From positions 6,248,001 to 6,312,000 of the forward strand of contig JAITYX010000025.1 of NCBI GenBank assembly GCA_021018815.1: a stretch of 64,000 nt of DNA. The letters are read 5' to 3'. Made by a program: the position numbers and the translations under genes. Shown here one piece after another: positions 10,674 through 23,189 of the stretch; positions within the stretch are counted from its first letter, which is position 1, and every line of letters starts with the position of its first letter. The notes beneath the pieces are model-generated. The model was not told the origin of the DNA and did no database searches. It saw nothing but the letters and a program-made list of their open reading frames with translations. This stretch comes from Talinum fruticosum. Lineage: Eukaryota; Streptophyta; Magnoliopsida; Caryophyllales; Talinaceae.

Positions 10674-13495
10674 GGGTGGTGAACTTGTGATTATTGATCG
10701 GGAAGACAATTCTTTTACATTCATTCTTATATGATATAGTCTTTCTTAAAACAATGAGGAGATCGAAGCTGATCGGGCATTTTTATGGTGGGACACTTAT
10801 ATTATATGCATCATGTATCCTTGCATTGTTACAAAAGTTGAAATTATGCAGTTGGATGTCTTTATAAAGACTTGACTGCTTGTTTTGTGTGATGGTTTAC
10901 TCCTAACCAATCAGTTGGTAGTTGGCATGTTGAGATGTCATGAGCAAATTTGAAAGTTTAAATTTTGGAGTGAAAAATTGACACTTCATTAAGGGCAAAT
11001 GTGAAAAAAGTGATTGAGGTTAACTTTTTGGTATTACAGTTAGGACTGCCATAATGCATTAGTGATTGAGGTTAACTTTTTGATGCAATGTGCTTTTCAA
11101 GAGGGCCCACTGTTGCCAGTTGGAAACTTCACTTATTTTACGATGTCTCAGCTGTAGTACCTTGCATGAGTATGTGTCCACGTGTCAGGCTAGCCCATTT
11201 TCTATCCTTTTGAACTGTTCAAATGTATGCCGGAGAGTCGAACTTGAGGTAAATGAAGGATCCTATTAACAAAGAACTTAACATGTCTGCTTTCACTGGA
11301 TGTTTTTGGTGATAACTTGCCATATACTCGTATTACTCTTGCCTTTCATATTCTAACTGGCCAATTTGGAATGGTGTATGACTGGCTCTTCTTGTATGTA
11401 GCCTATTGACTCGAAACTGCTGAAGCTGCTGATCCCCGTTGCAGTGTGTCATGCAATTGGTCATATTACCAGCAATGTGTCTTTCGCTGCTGTTGCTGTC
11501 TCTTTCACCCACACCGTTAAAGGTAAGTCTGAGCTTTGCACTTGAAAGCAACAAACCACTGTTTACTTTGGAAGTCAAACTTCTAGCTCTCAGTAACTAT
11601 ATGCTATATATATTTTTAACCTGTTCTTTCTTCTCCTTAACATTAATACGTGCTTCATGTTGTTATCATTCAGCTCTGGAGCCTTTCTTCAATGCTGCTG
11701 CTTCTCAATTCATCCTTGGACAACAAATTCCGATCACCCTCTGGCTCTCCTTGGCTCCAGTTGTCATTGGTAGGTATCTCTTCCTATATTTTATCTTCGT
11801 TAGGCTGAGAAGTGAAGAAATTAGTTTTTTGAGTTGGTTTCATGGATAGTACTATACATTACTTTTAACAGCTGAAGTTAGTACAAGTCTTGCCAAGAGT
11901 TAGGTCTACGAGGTCAAAATCTATGCAATTCTACCCTAGATAGGCAGATAAATCTTAGCCACCAAAAATTCTGAGACCATCACATTAAATCTCATGATCA
12001 TAAGAGATTGTTATTGTTTACACATACCAGTGATTGTATAAGCATACATTGGTAAACAATGCAGGTGTTGCTATGGCTTCCATGACGGAGTTGTCATTCA
12101 ACTGGACCGGCTTCATCAGTGCTATGATTTCCAACATCTCTTTCACCTACAGGAGTATCTACTCAAAGAAGGCCATGGTTGTGCTTCCGTTTCAAAATTT
12201 TCTTGCTCGGTAGTGTCTCCTGTTTAGGAATTTGTGGGTCCCTCTTCCTGACTTGATCCTTTCTCTCTTTTCAGACTGACATGGACAGTACTAATGTTTA
12301 TGCCTACATTACCATAATTGCTCTGCTCGTTTGCATCCCACCTGCTATAATTGTGAGTTATTGAATGACCATGTTTCTGCCTATAATTTGTCTCATAAAT
12401 TTGAGAACTGAGTTTCCAAAGGTATGCTTTTCTTTTTCTTCTAATTAAATCATGTGTGACTTTCCAGGCAGAGGGTCCTCAACTGATCAAGCATGGGTTC
12501 AATGATGCCATTGCCAAAGTCGGATTAACCAAGTTCATCTCTGACCTCTTCTGGGTCGGAATGTTTTACCACCTCTACAACCAGGTTTGTTCTCATCCTG
12601 TTTTTCATTGCAGAAGGTTTTTTTTTAATTATTATGTCCATGAGTTAGATTTAGAGCAACTTCCTACACAGATAATGCGATCACTTGTGTCATCTTACTA
12701 TAGAATCAAATTACATGTTTCTAGGAAATTTTATACTCAGAATGAGTTTATAGGCTCTGGTCTTGTTTATGTTTACTATCAGTCTTGATATAAAGCTTGT
12801 GAAGAAACAAATTTGGTATTAGTTTAATTGGGTTCGGTTGATTGAGGTTTTGGTCAAAAGTCTTGTTGCATTATTATGGCACGTGTCAAGGTGCAATTTT
12901 AAGTTGTATGGATTTGGAACGGGTATCTGATACTGGGAAGCTTTTGAAGTCTGAGCAACCGCCATTACTCTCCACAAAAACCGACAGTTCTATTTGGCCA
13001 TGATTCTAAATTTGAGGGTTGAGGATAGAATTTAGATTGCTTTTGAGAATGACACAAGATGTTTGATCTTGATTTTGCAGATAGCCACCAACACCCTAGA
13101 GAGGGTGGCACCACTTACCCACGCTGTTGGGAATGTGTTGAAACGAGTGTTTGTGATTGGATTCTCCATTATTGTCTTCGGTAAACTTGTCATCTCTGAC
13201 CCCTTTTGTTGGCATTTCCTCCCAATCTTTGGCAATGTAGTTCCCGCCTTTTCAGATAAATAACAAGCTTCTTGTTGCAGGCAACAAGATCTCAACCCAA
13301 ACAGCCATTGGAACAAGCATTGCCATTGCTGGTGTAGCTATGTACTCGTTCATTAAGGCCAAGATGGAAGAAGAGAAAAGAGTAAGAGTTAATAGTCTAA
13401 GACCCCTATTAGTTGGTCAATGTCATGCCTTTTGCTTTGCTGCAGTGGCGTTCAATTAACGTCCATTTTTTTCACAGCAAATGAAGGCGGCTTAA
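8331..13495 (+). CDS. TPT: Triose phosphate/phosphate translocator, chloroplast inner envelope (one-base frameshift in exon 2)
   Basis: TPT exchanges stromal triose phosphate or 3-phosphoglycerate for cytosolic phosphate across the chloroplast inner envelope. Twelve coding exons with GT-AG borders: 8331-8614, 8716-8780, 9921-9986, 10451-10529, 11402-11522, 11674-11769, 12065-12177, 12275-12352, 12468-12584, 13081-13180, 13281-13381, 13478-13495. All phases join correctly. Exon 1 ([20 protein letters not shown], Ser/Arg/Ala-rich) is the transit peptide. The rest is the multi-helix NST/TPT fold, with family blocks [60 protein letters not shown] and [13 protein letters not shown]; the Lys-Arg pair in the last belongs to the phosphate-binding site known from the family structure. 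It ends EEEKRQMKAA-stop. The exons total 1238 nt, one short of a multiple of three. Exon 2 has six T where the family needs seven, so the frame breaks after about residue 100. With that base it would encode about 412 residues, normal for TPT. Confidence 0.95.
8731..8736 (+). other. Frameshift point in TPT exon 2 (T6 run)
   Basis: Exon 1 ends in phase 2 and exon 2 enters as G-E-A-K-V-G-F. After the T run, the conserved continuation [15 protein letters not shown] is read only in the next frame and then joins exon 3 correctly. I tested the nearby AG acceptors (exon starts 8716, 8718, 8726) and the GT donors at 8615 and 8620. None gives a stop-free join. So one T is missing, either in the genome or in the assembly. 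Confidence 0.85.
9757..9842. repeat. Direct duplication of a Stowaway-like MITE end in TPT intron 2
   Basis: Two copies of about 43 bases, 'att(a)cttcctctgttctatt' followed by 'ataatagtgtcaaatacc', lie in tandem. The text resembles the CTCCCTCNGTCCCA-type terminal repeat of Stowaway MITEs. It is followed by a C/G-rich run ccccccccgcccgcccgccc. No matching opposite terminus was found, so this is a relic. Confidence 0.4.
10614..10672. repeat. (CT)n microsatellite in TPT intron 4
   Basis: Nearly uninterrupted CT dinucleotide run of about 59 bases with one CCT interruption, 85 bases after the exon 4 donor. It is within the intron, so reading frames through it are not coding. Confidence 0.95.
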
Positions 13496-13720
13496 GACGA
13501 GAAACTTGATGCAAATGGAAGGGATGTCACTGTAGAGTTGGATTATTTTTCCTATCTCAGAAAGAGAGCAACAGAAATGTTGTAAAAATATTTTTTCCTT
13601 TCCTGTCAATGTTTGTAATATGTATTCAATTCGAGTATTAAACTCGCCGACTTGTAATCTTTTATTGTGTTTTTCGAGTAATAATGTATCACTTTTGGCC
13701 TCTCGTCTTTTAGAAAACAT
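13496..13720 (+). other. TPT 3' UTR and probable poly(A) region
   Basis: T-rich sequence after the stop codon, with ttgtaaaaatatttttt, tttgtaatatgt and aataatgta near 13560-13690, fits plant far-upstream and near-upstream polyadenylation elements. The exact end cannot be set from sequence. Confidence 0.5.
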
Positions 13721-13818
13721 ATTCTTTGTTCTTTAAAGGTAAAACAGTAAAATGATGCTCTTGTTGAACTCTTTCTAGCCACCTAATTATGTTGCCCTTG
13801 TGAAATGCATTGGGAGTA

Positions 13819-13990
13819 GGACTGTAATAAAACCGAGTTGGATCGCCAAGCATTCGGGCTTGACCCAGTCAAAACTTGACTCGAACTCGAGTAAAATTGA
13901 GTTCGAGCTGGGCCCGAGCCGGCTTGAAGGTATACCAAGCTGAGCCTGAGCTCAGCGGCTCAACTTGACTCAACCTGGGTTTGGTTCAGT
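13819..13990. repeat. Left terminal inverted repeat of the MULE
   Basis: Begins GGACTGTAATAAAACCGAG and continues with repeated ctcgag, gagctgggcccgagccgg and tcaacctgggtt motifs. It is the diverged mirror of 23190-23347. The inner limit is approximate. Confidence 0.65.
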
Positions 13991-13999
13991 TTAGGCTAA

Positions 14000-14871
14000 A
14001 TAATTCATTTTTTTTAAAATTACTTGTGCGGAGAGTGTAAAATTATCATTAAAATTACTAAAATTTCGTTGAAACTTTTTTTTTTTCTATCTAATACAAT
14101 AATATAGAATTTAATTTTTATTGTAACCTTAAATTTAGAAACTTTTTAACCAAATAAAAAAAAACCCAAGTCGAGCCCTATTTTAGGACAACCAGACTAG
14201 CTCGGCCAATTTGACTTATTCAATGGGAACCTACATGGATCCGGTCCGGACACACTAGTTAACCCATCGAAGTATTAAACTGGATTGTCTCGGTTAAAAC
14301 CGCTCAACCCGACTATGGTTCACCCGGGCGAATTGCGTGTGGACGAAATTTATCCGTAATATAAACCTTAAAATTTTTTATAAAAGAAACTCAAATCTCC
14401 TTCCATGATTTAGTCCATGGATTCTTTACTGCCATTGAAGTTTTGGTTGATTATAGAAGACATAGGAGATCAAAAGAGAAAGAAGAAGTGTAAGACCTAA
14501 AAAAATCAACAAATCTACTTGAGATATGTTTGATGAACGTGATAATGCTCGCTGGAGGAGGAAGAAAAGGAGCAGAAGATGAAGGAGAATGAGAGGATAC
14601 AACATTTGAAGCTCTCTCTCTCGCTCGCAAGCTACGGAGGCGTAATTGAAAGAGGGAGGGGTAAAAGCGATTAGGGTTTTCTAGGGTCTTACGGGCTCTC
14701 TCACTCTCTGTCTTTCTCTCTCTACAGTAGGGGTTATAGTAATCGAATGGGGGAGGGGGTTGGCTAGGGTTTTCATTGGGCCAAGAGTTTAAACTCTATT
14801 CTTTGAGTTGGAGTTTTGATGGGGTAGGCTCATATTTCTTTTCATGAATATAGCTTGAGTTTTTTTATTCA

Positions 14872-14924
<53 letters not shown>

Positions 14925-15100
14925 CTTATTTTGTTTACACTTGTATTACCACTCAACTCTTTCACCTCTTTTATAATATTTTGAATTCCTTTGTCAACAA
15001 CCGAGCTTTTCAAGGTCTCTACCGGTTACTTGCATGTAATCGAAGAAATCTAACCAATTTATTGAAATTTTTCTGTCTTCACGATCCATTGGAGAGCGCC
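14000..15100. other. Non-coding part of the MULE
   Basis: AT-rich sequence, a CT-rich block (14605-14730) and a TA microsatellite. No transposase motif was recognised here. The sequence between the transposase and the terminal repeat would be the element's 3' region. Confidence 0.45.
14881..14919. repeat. (TA)n microsatellite
   Basis: About 39 bases of uninterrupted AT dinucleotide. Confidence 0.95.
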
Positions 15101-15109
15101 TCTCGAAAG

Positions 15110-17060
15110 GATGTCATCCACATGAAAATTTGATTTGCTTGCCAACATTTTAGTTTATCGGGTCAAAATATAATAGGTTGGCAATTCAAGCAATGTCTTT
15201 CCCTTCAAAATACACAAAATGTGGCAACAAGCAATACTTTGACATTCAAACATCTTACTTGAGCAATATGCCACATGAGTGGAGGGGTCATATATAACTT
15301 GCTTTTTAAAAGCCCTGTTTCGACTATTATCTTCTAAAGTATTTGCCCTTCATCCAAGTACTTGCCTATCCTCAATCTCACGAGTCCATAAATGCAAACA
15401 AAACTCATCTTGAAACTTATAAAAATTAGCATAAGTAAAGATTTCATTTGCATGCTTATCTAAATATTTAGTGGTTTTCAATATAGGCACTCGAAGTAAA
15501 AGTATTATTATCCACATGTATTAGGGCTCAAGTGATTCACCGAAGTGACGACACCTTGAAAGCTGCTTTTCAAGTGGCAATGGTGCGACGCCGATATCGA
15601 AGACTATTACTTGCCGGTGAAAGGCTTTTTCCAAAGTTGAGAGGAAACAACCTAGATCGTAATCGACCATGTCTTTGTAGCTCTAGTATGCTCTTAAATC
15701 GCATCCGAACTCAACTAGACTCAAGTGTGGATTGGTGAAATTACTAAAAATCGATTCTCACTTTCAAATCTTGATGTTGTCCTCAACATTTCTACTAAAA
15801 ACAAATCCTTAGAATATGCAGGTATCCACCATTCTCGAATATTGTACAAAATGAGATAAGCATGTATTATTTTACAATCCAAAATCTTGAATAACAATTT
15901 TCTACCTTTCTTCAAATTCTATTGGAGTCTCCGAATTGTACACACATGATTTAAATCGAGCAAGAAAATTATTGTTACAATTCAAAGAGAATCCCATCTT
16001 CTTTGGCAATTTTCTCATGATATGCCAAATGCAAAATGTATGAGTAGTTAACGAAAATTTGCTTTAATTACCACTTTCATTGCGGGATCTTGATCGGTAA
16101 TAAGGCAAACAAGCATGCGACCTCGCATTGCATCTAGAAACTTATCAAACAACCACATAACCGATTTCGCTTTTTCATTCCCTAAGAATGCAGCCTCAAA
16201 TTTAACACATAACCGTTAGTTATCTAACCTAGTGAATGAGGCAACTATCATTTTGTATTAGTGTCATATGTTGTATCAAAAGAGATCACATCATCATATA
16301 GCGAATAATTTAATCTCGCAATAGTATCTCGCCCAAAATACATGTTTGAGTGTACCATCAACTTTTAACTCATAGGCAAAATAAAAGGATGGATGGAGGT
16401 CTTGCTTCCTTTTAATATTCACAATGATAATTTGTATACCGGAATCCTTGATAAATGATTTTAAGTCTTTCCGAAAGTTTTTCAAGTCTTGTTCACTATA
16501 TCCAACGTTTTTAAAACCACCAACATACTTCTTAATGATGCGGTGAGGTTTAAAAGGACCAATATTCGCACAAGTGAGTGACTTGAATAAATTCCGATGT
16601 ACACTATTGACACCTGTATTAGAATCTAACATATGATATTTCCTAGAAGTGACAAGTAAATGTGTATGGCTTTCATGAAACTTAAAAAGCACATATGCTT
16701 TTTTTTGTTCTTCTAAAACCAATCATTGCATCACAACCTTCCATAGTCAACTTCATTCTTCGATTGGGATTGAGATTGGTAGAAGCTCTTCTAAAAACTT
16801 GTTTAGAACACACAAAGTATTTGTATTTTTTAACGCCTTCCCGATTCTTCTTAAATGACCATTTTCGCATACTAAAACTAACATGATGAGCATAAGATTT
16901 ATAGAATTTCTCACATTCTTCCAAGTTGAAAAACTCTAATCCCTCCTTCGGTTTCAACTCGCCTTCGCATAAGGGTATCCACTCTTTGGTTACGGGTATA
17001 GGACTTTTCCATTTTTCGAGCGTACAATGTTGTTTACCCTCTTTCCGAGTTGCTTACATA
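15110..17060 (-). pseudogene. FAR1/FRS-type MULE transposase, broken
   Basis: Minus-strand frames give the FAR1-family domain order. First is a FAR1 DNA-binding domain (16957-16700: FYKSYAHHVSFSMRKWSFKK, then YFVCSKQ and MEGCDAMI). A linker follows (16722-16294, HRIIKKYVGGFKNVGYSEQD). Next is the MULE catalytic core with SFDTTYDTN (about 16280) and ITDQDPAMK (about 16095), which carry acidic residues of the DDE triad. Then comes IREWWIPAYSKDLF...MLRTTSRFESEN (15830-15740). Last is a C-terminal SWIM finger (15280-15180: DPSTHVAYCSSKMF, ACCHILCILKGKTL), whose CxC pair now reads CSS. Several stops and frame changes break it, so no full protein can be made. FAR1 and FHY3, plant light-signalling factors, are domesticated relatives; here the terminal repeats and target duplication show a transposon copy, not a host FRS gene. 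Confidence 0.85.
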
Positions 17061-17281
17061 CCATTTACAAAAGTAATGAAATAAAAAAATTAGCACTATA
17101 CGTTATAATCCAACCATATCACTTCACCATCAATGTAAATCCAAGTGTTTCGAATGATAACAAAAATATGAGATCAAATCAACTACGCTAAAACATAACC
17201 AAAATACAAAAACCAATAAGCTAATATGCATTATGAACCATTGACGGTAACGATTGCAAGCAACAACATTATAACATGTTA

Positions 17282-17713
17282 TGTTGAGAAATTAGGAGAT
17301 CAAGTGGTATGCTAGAATAGACACTTTTATTATAAATTGGGAGAGCAAACTTACAAGACTTTTGATACACTCAAGAGTATGTGGGATACCTCACTTGCTC
17401 TCTTAGGAGCCCTTACTCTCTCTTGTGATGGATGCTCTCACTCTTTTTGTTGATGCTCTCAAAGGTAGGTCATTTCCCTATTTATAGTGATTCCACCTCC
17501 TTAATGTATGGTGGAGATTTGGCCAAGTGTCAAAATCCTAATGCTTATAAGATAATTCTAGAATACAATAATATCTAGATATCTTCTAGGATAATTCAAT
17601 AATTATCTAGATATTTCTAAGCTCTAGATTTTTCATATAGAAAATTCTAGATATTATTTTGGTATCTTGGTTCTAGAAAGTGGGTAATGAATTTCTATTA
17701 TTTTATTTTAACA
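17282..17713 (-). repeat. Copia 3' LTR
   Basis: 432 bases, TGTTGAGAA...TTTTAACA on the plus strand. A minus-strand TATA box CTATAAATAG lies at 17479-17488. The lost 2-bp 'ga' near 17378 distinguishes it from its partner. Confidence 0.93.
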
Positions 17714-17722
17714 CTCCCCTCA
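17714..17722 (-). other. Copia polypurine tract
   Basis: Minus strand GAGGGGAG directly before the 3' LTR, the plus-strand DNA primer position. Confidence 0.75.
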
Positions 17723-20700
17723 TTACCCACTTTTCTTCGTTGTCATCCTTGGAACCATCCCGAGGCTGGTTCGAAATTCTTCAAACTTAGTAGCATTGAG
17801 TGGCTTTGTGAAGATATCGGCTACTTGATCTTCTCGTACTCGTGTATGACATGTTGATCTCTCCTCGTAATACTTTCTCCCGTATGAAATGATAATGTAC
17901 CTCCACATGCTTAGTTCTTGCATGGAAGACTGGATTCTCTCGCAAGTCGTATAGCTGAAAGCTTGTCACATTTTACCTCCACTGGATCATCGGTGGGTTG
18001 GTGAAGATCCTCAAGTAACTGGATCAACCATGTACATTCTTGGGCTGCCATCGCTGCTGCACGGTACTCGCTTCGTACTTGACAGGTGAAACTATCGGTT
18101 GTCTTTTACTACACAATGATATGGGAGTTGATCCTAGGCTAAATACACAGCCCGTAATAGACCGTCGGGTATCACGATCACCAAGCATAATCGACATCAC
18201 AATAGCCGATCAATTTGAACTTGTCACCCTTCTTATAGAATAGACCATAATCAAGTGTTCCCTTTACATACCTTAGTATTCTTCGTATTGCTTCCAGATA
18301 AGGCTTCTTCGGCTTCGCATATACCGACTTACAATGCTAACAAGCATAAGTAATTTCCGGTCTTGTTAATGTGAGGTAGATTAGACTGCCAACTAGCTGC
18401 CGATACATTGTTGGCTCTTCAAGATCTTTCCCTTCGTATGAACAAAGCTTAGTATTTGCTTCCATTGGAATTGTTATTGGCTTGCATTCAAGCATGCTCG
18501 TAGTTTTCAAGAAGATCCTGGGCATACTTATGTTGGCATAAGAATAACCCATCGCTTTTCCTTTCGACTTCAAGACCAAGGAAATGTTTTAACTCACCGA
18601 GATCCTTCATTTGGAAGCATATGGAAAGATTGGCCTTGATTTGCTGAATTTCGCTTTGTCGTCACCAGTGATGATGAGATCATCCACGTGAACAAGTACT
18701 ATAGCAATCTTTCCTTCTCGAGCCTTGACGAATAGGTCGGAGTCTCGCCAATGTCATGGTGTAGCCACTCTGTACCAAGAACTCGGCTATCTTGTCGTAC
18801 CATGCTCTAGGCGCTTGCTTGAGTCCATATAATGCCTTCTTCAACTTGCGGACATAACTTGGATGATTCGTGCTCTCGAACCCTTTAGGTTGGTCCATGT
18901 ATATCTCATGATCAAGTTCTCCATGCAAGAAAGCATCCTTCACATCCATCCGCCATAGTCTCTAAGACTTTATAGAGGCCAGTGCTAATAGAACACGTAC
19001 CGTGGTGATTTTTGCTACTCGGATCGAATGTTTCCTCATAGTCTAAATCGTACGTTTGTGAGAACCCTCGAGCTACCAATCGTGCTTTACACCTTTCAAT
19101 TGAGCCATCGTGGTGCAACTTTAACTTGTATACCCATTTACAGGAGATGGGCTTTGCATCCTTGGGCTTGGGTACTAATTCCCATGTCTCATTCTAAATT
19201 AGAGCTTGTATTTCTTCCTCGATTGCCTTTCTCCATTCTTTCTTTTGCTATGCTTCTTCATAGGTACTCGGTTCCTTAATGCTCGGTCCTTCTACCAACG
19301 CTGCATTAGCATATTTAAGATTTCGCTTCCGTGTCCTCTTGGACCTCCTTAGTTGTGGCTCGGAGCTTCTTCTATCACTGTCTCTTCAATTTGGCTTGGC
19401 CTCTCTTCTTCCGGAGAAGCATGATGCACACCCGTCTTCCATGGACTTTTGTGCCTCGCTTCGGTGTCTCTTCTTCACCTCTTCCTTCTTCGATGACTTC
19501 TTGTTGTGGTGTTGTCTCGCTTGAGTCTTTCTCTTCATCTTCTACCCTTTGCTCCAACATTTCCTTGATCTCCTTAGAGTTGGGAAGTGCTATTGTCCGT
19601 GATGACCACCATGAAGATGCTTCGTCAAACACCACATTACGAGATGTATATCAACGTCCCGTTATCGGGTCACAACACCTCCATCCTTTTCTTTCATTGT
19701 CATAGCCCACGAAAATACAACGCATTGCCTTTTTATCGAACTTGCTTCGTAGGTGGTCGTGGATGAAAACGTAGTATACACACCCAAACACCCCGAAATG
19801 GCTTATTGTGGGCTTGACATTCCATAACTTTTCATATGGAGACATAAACCCGAGCCTTGCTCGTGGTAGTCTATTGCCGACATAGACCATTGTTTTCATG
19901 CACTCGGCCGGAAACGTGGCGGTACATTCTTGGCATGTAGCATGCTTCGCAGGTCTTTGCAAGATGTCGATTCTTTCGCTCCGCCACACCATTTCTGCTG
20001 CGGTGTGCTAGGACTCGGTGAACTAGCGTCGTATTTTATGTACTTGTAGGTATTCCGAGAACTCTTCCGATGTATATTCTCCCCCATTGTCCGTACGTAG
20101 GCACTTTACTTTGTGCCCTATTTCACTTTCGGCCTTATTTATGAACTCCTTAAATTTATCCAAAGCCTCCGATTTTTCTTTCATAAAATCTACCCAAACA
20201 TATCTTGAGAAATCATCGATAAAGGTAATCATGTACTCGTATCCGTTGATAGATGGTTGTTTTACTCTTCCAAAGACATCGGAATGGATGAGCTCAAGTG
20301 GCGCCTTAGCCTTGTATGAGGACTCCTCATAAGGAAGTTGATGCGCCTTTCCGTATTGACACCCCGCACATACTATGTTCTCCCGAATCTCAAGTTGCGG
20401 AAGGCCCTTCATCATTGACTTCGCATCATCACCTTCAGCTTGTGATAACTCACGTGACCAAGTCTTGCATGCCATAAGTCTATCGTCTCATTCTTCCTTG
20501 TTTTGTCAATGTAAGCATCTTGGGCTGACATTACATAGACCGACTCGAGGCGTCGTCCTTCCATAAGTGGCGGCGACGTAGGCTTGAGATCTGCGATATA
20601 CCTTGACATCGTTGGGACCAAAGACCACGTAGTTCCCTGAAGATGTCAACTGCGATACTGGACAGAAGGTTCTTCCTCATACCGAGAACGTGATAGACAT

Positions 20701-21931
20701 TTTGCAACCGCACTTGATGCGGACTAAACCGAGGAGCAATCAATGCATTGCCAACATGGGTTATTGGCATTTTAGAGTCGTTGGGTCGTTACCACGACCC
20801 GATTTTCTTTATATTTTGTCATGTTGTGTAGCTTGTTCATATCTCCTGTCATGTGGTTCGAGCAACCTGAATCCACTATCCAGTCATATTGATAGTTGAT
20901 GGATTCATTGCTCATCATGACAAGAGCGGTTTCCTCTTCCGGCTCCTCGACACATGATGTAGCTAATTCTACATTGAGTGTAGCATTGTTCTCTTCTATT
21001 GCAAAGGATGCTTGTAAGTCCCACTCTTCTTCACTTTCATTGTTTTTGAAAGTGACTATGTTACCTTCTTCTTGAATAGATCTGCAGTCTCGAGCATAAT
21101 GTCCTTTCTTGCCGCATTTGTAGCATCGATCCTCTTGTCGACGATACTTCGATTCTTCCCGATCACTTCGAGCTTGGTGTGCTCCCCTCGAGATGGACCC
21201 CGTCCACGTTGTGCTTGTCCGTACTTTGATTGCCTCTTTTCGAGTAATCTTCATTTGCGATATATCTTCTCCCGGACTTATCTTGGCCTTTAGGTGCTCT
21301 CCTTCTTGTAAATAAAGCTTTCTCTTCCTCCTTTATTGAGACCTTGGACATTTATTTGTCTAGGTCTTCTTGATTGACCAAGATACTTTCTAGTTCAGTC
21401 AAATTGGGTTGAATGGCCCATCCCCGAGTTGCCGTAATAAGGCCGCTATATTTGGGGTCCAAGCCTCGGATTATGATCCGACACATTCTAGACTCGTTGA
21501 TTGCACTTTCGGGTCTACCTTCTCTATTTCACCACATATAAATTTAACTTTTGTGAAGTATTGGCTTACTCGTCATGTCTCCTTGTTTGATGGACATGAG
21601 CTCGTTCTCCAATCTGTTATAGCTTAGCTTCATTCTTCTTCGTGAAGAGTGTAGCTAAGGTATCCCATGCTTCTTGTGGTGTCGTGCAATCCTTGATCCG
21701 ATGTAGGAGCTCATCCTCCATGGTGACTGACGGAACATACATAGCCTTCCCCGCCTTGATCTCCCACTTCTTTTTCGATCGGGGTCCGTTGGAGCAGACT
21801 TTCTCCTCACGGCCAACGATACCCCACATATCTTGCCCCTTCAAGTAGTACTTGATACGTGTGCAACAAGTACTATAGTTGCTCCCATTGAGCTTCTCGA
21901 GTGAGCTAGCCGATGCTGATAGATCCGCCAT
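17723..21931 (-). pseudogene. Copia gag-pol polyprotein, frameshifted
   Basis: Read on the minus strand. Gag starts MADLSASASSLEKLNGSNYS at 21931. The zinc knuckle CYKCGKKGHYARDC is at about 21125-21087. The protease has WIVDSGCSNHMTG (about 20885-20845) with the DSG active site kept. The integrase (20570-20030) has HARLGH...CAGCQYGK and the acidic residues in [19 protein letters not shown]. Reverse transcriptase (19120-18650) has MDVKDAFLHGELDHEIYMDQ, LYGLKQAPRAWYDK and [12 protein letters not shown] with the DD pair kept. RNase H with QVADIFTKPL ends near 17740. The order PR-INT-RT-RH defines Ty1/copia. Catalytic residues survive, but the frame changes at least eight times, so no polyprotein can be made from this sequence as given. 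Confidence 0.9.
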
Positions 21932-22087
21932 AACAACTTGGTAAGCGCCCAAGACTTAACCAGCAAGATGTGGTCCTGCACCAGCAGATTTCACAGTCCC
22001 CGACTGTGTCGACAAAGTTTCTTCTATAATCCGGTCCCCGACCGTGTAGACAACAATGCTAGCTCAAGACAAGGTCACCAAAACCTT

Positions 22088-22099
22088 GCTCCGATACCA
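22088..22099 (-). other. Copia primer-binding site
   Basis: Minus strand TGGTATCGGAGC, two bases after the 5' LTR. It is initiator-tRNA-Met type with one difference from TGGTATCAGAGC. Confidence 0.8.
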
Positions 22100-22101
22100 C
22101 T

Positions 22102-22535
22102 TGTTGAGAAATTAGGAGATCAAGTGGTATGCTAGAATAGACACTTTTATTATAAATTGGGAGAGCAAACTTACAAGACTTTTGATAGACACTCAAGAGT
22201 ATGTGGGATACCTCACTTGCTCTCTTAGGAGCCCTTACTCTCTCTTGTGGTGGATGCTCTCACTCTTTTTGTGGATGCTCTCAAAGGTAGGCCGTTTCTC
22301 TATTTATAGTGATTCCACCTCCTTAATGTATGGTGGAGATTTGGCCAAGTGTCAAAATCCTAATGCTTATAAGATAATTCTAGAATACAATAATATCTAG
22401 ATATTTTCTAGGATAATTCAATAATTATCTAGATATTTCTAAGCTCTAGATTTTTCATATAGAAAATTCTAGATATTATTTTGGTATCTTGGTTCTAGAA
22501 AGTAGGTAATGAATTTCTATTATTTTATTTTAACA
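22102..22535 (-). repeat. Copia 5' LTR
   Basis: 434 bases; TATA box on the minus strand at 22300-22309 (CTATAAATAG). Confidence 0.93.
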
Positions 22536-22540
22536 TGTTA

Positions 22541-23032
22541 TTCTTGAATTTTTTATAGAAAAAAATTCTTACTTTTAGTTTTCGGCATTGATGAACCCGA
22601 CATGGGGTTTTCCAGCAAAAATAGCAAACCCCCGTGTCGGCGCCAATATTTTCAGGCAATGTAGCTATGATGACAAGCACGGTGTCGGGTCGACTTCTCG
22701 CCGGAGTTTAGGCTGGAACCCGGGTTAGAGATAGAGGGTGTCTTGAAATTTCACCTGGAGATGGGGCAACAAGGTAGAGGACATTTGTCGGCGAGGGCAA
22801 TTGGTTACCGAAGAGAAAGGGGAGGGAAGGCAAGAGGTAGATAGAGAGAGGAATCAAATTAGGATGTGAGAAATGTCGAGGGCTGGGAACTACCCCTGAA
22901 TTTTGTTTTAAGTGTTAAAAATAGTTGATTAATGTAGACCATTGGATGATGATCTAACGGTCCAAATATATGGTGCTTACCTATTATTTGTTGCTTACCT
23001 ATTAGGCGGTGCTTACTTGAACCCTTCCCCCA

Positions 23033-23068
<36 letters not shown>

Positions 23069-23189
23069 TAGGTTTGACCGGTCTAACCTGGTTCAACCAT
23101 CAACCGGGCCAACCAGTCTAATCCGAACTAAATGGTCCGACTAGTCAAACCATTGACCCACTTTGTTGACCAAGTCGATCACTAGGTCG
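22541..23189. other. Right inner part of the MULE
   Basis: Continuation of the MULE after the copia duplication. It includes a GC-richer block with gtgtcggcgcc and cgccggagtt (22600-22850). No ORF with family similarity was seen. Confidence 0.45.
23033..23069. repeat. (AC)n(AT)n compound microsatellite
   Basis: About 20 bases of AC followed by 17 of AT. Confidence 0.95.

Larger units (their letters stand above)
17282..22535 (-). mobile_element. Ty1/copia LTR retrotransposon nested in the MULE
   Basis: Two near-identical LTRs (17282-17713 and 22102-22535) enclose a minus-strand gag-pol. The flanks TGTTA (17277-17281) and TGTTA (22536-22540) form the 5-bp target duplication. The LTRs start TGTT and end AACA. 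By eye they differ by about seven substitutions and one 2-bp indel in 432 bases, so the insertion is fairly recent, the youngest datable one in the window. Confidence 0.95.

Noticed and set aside
10355..10690. 111-residue ORF containing poly(Leu-Ser)
   Set aside because: It crosses TPT exon 4 in the wrong frame and ends in the intronic (CT)n run.
15110..17060. A functional host FAR1-RELATED SEQUENCE gene
   Set aside because: Terminal repeats, the 9-bp duplication, stops and the lost SWIM Cys show a dead transposon copy.
19028..19705. Several plus-strand ORFs within the copia element
   Set aside because: Antisense shadows of the minus-strand gag-pol.
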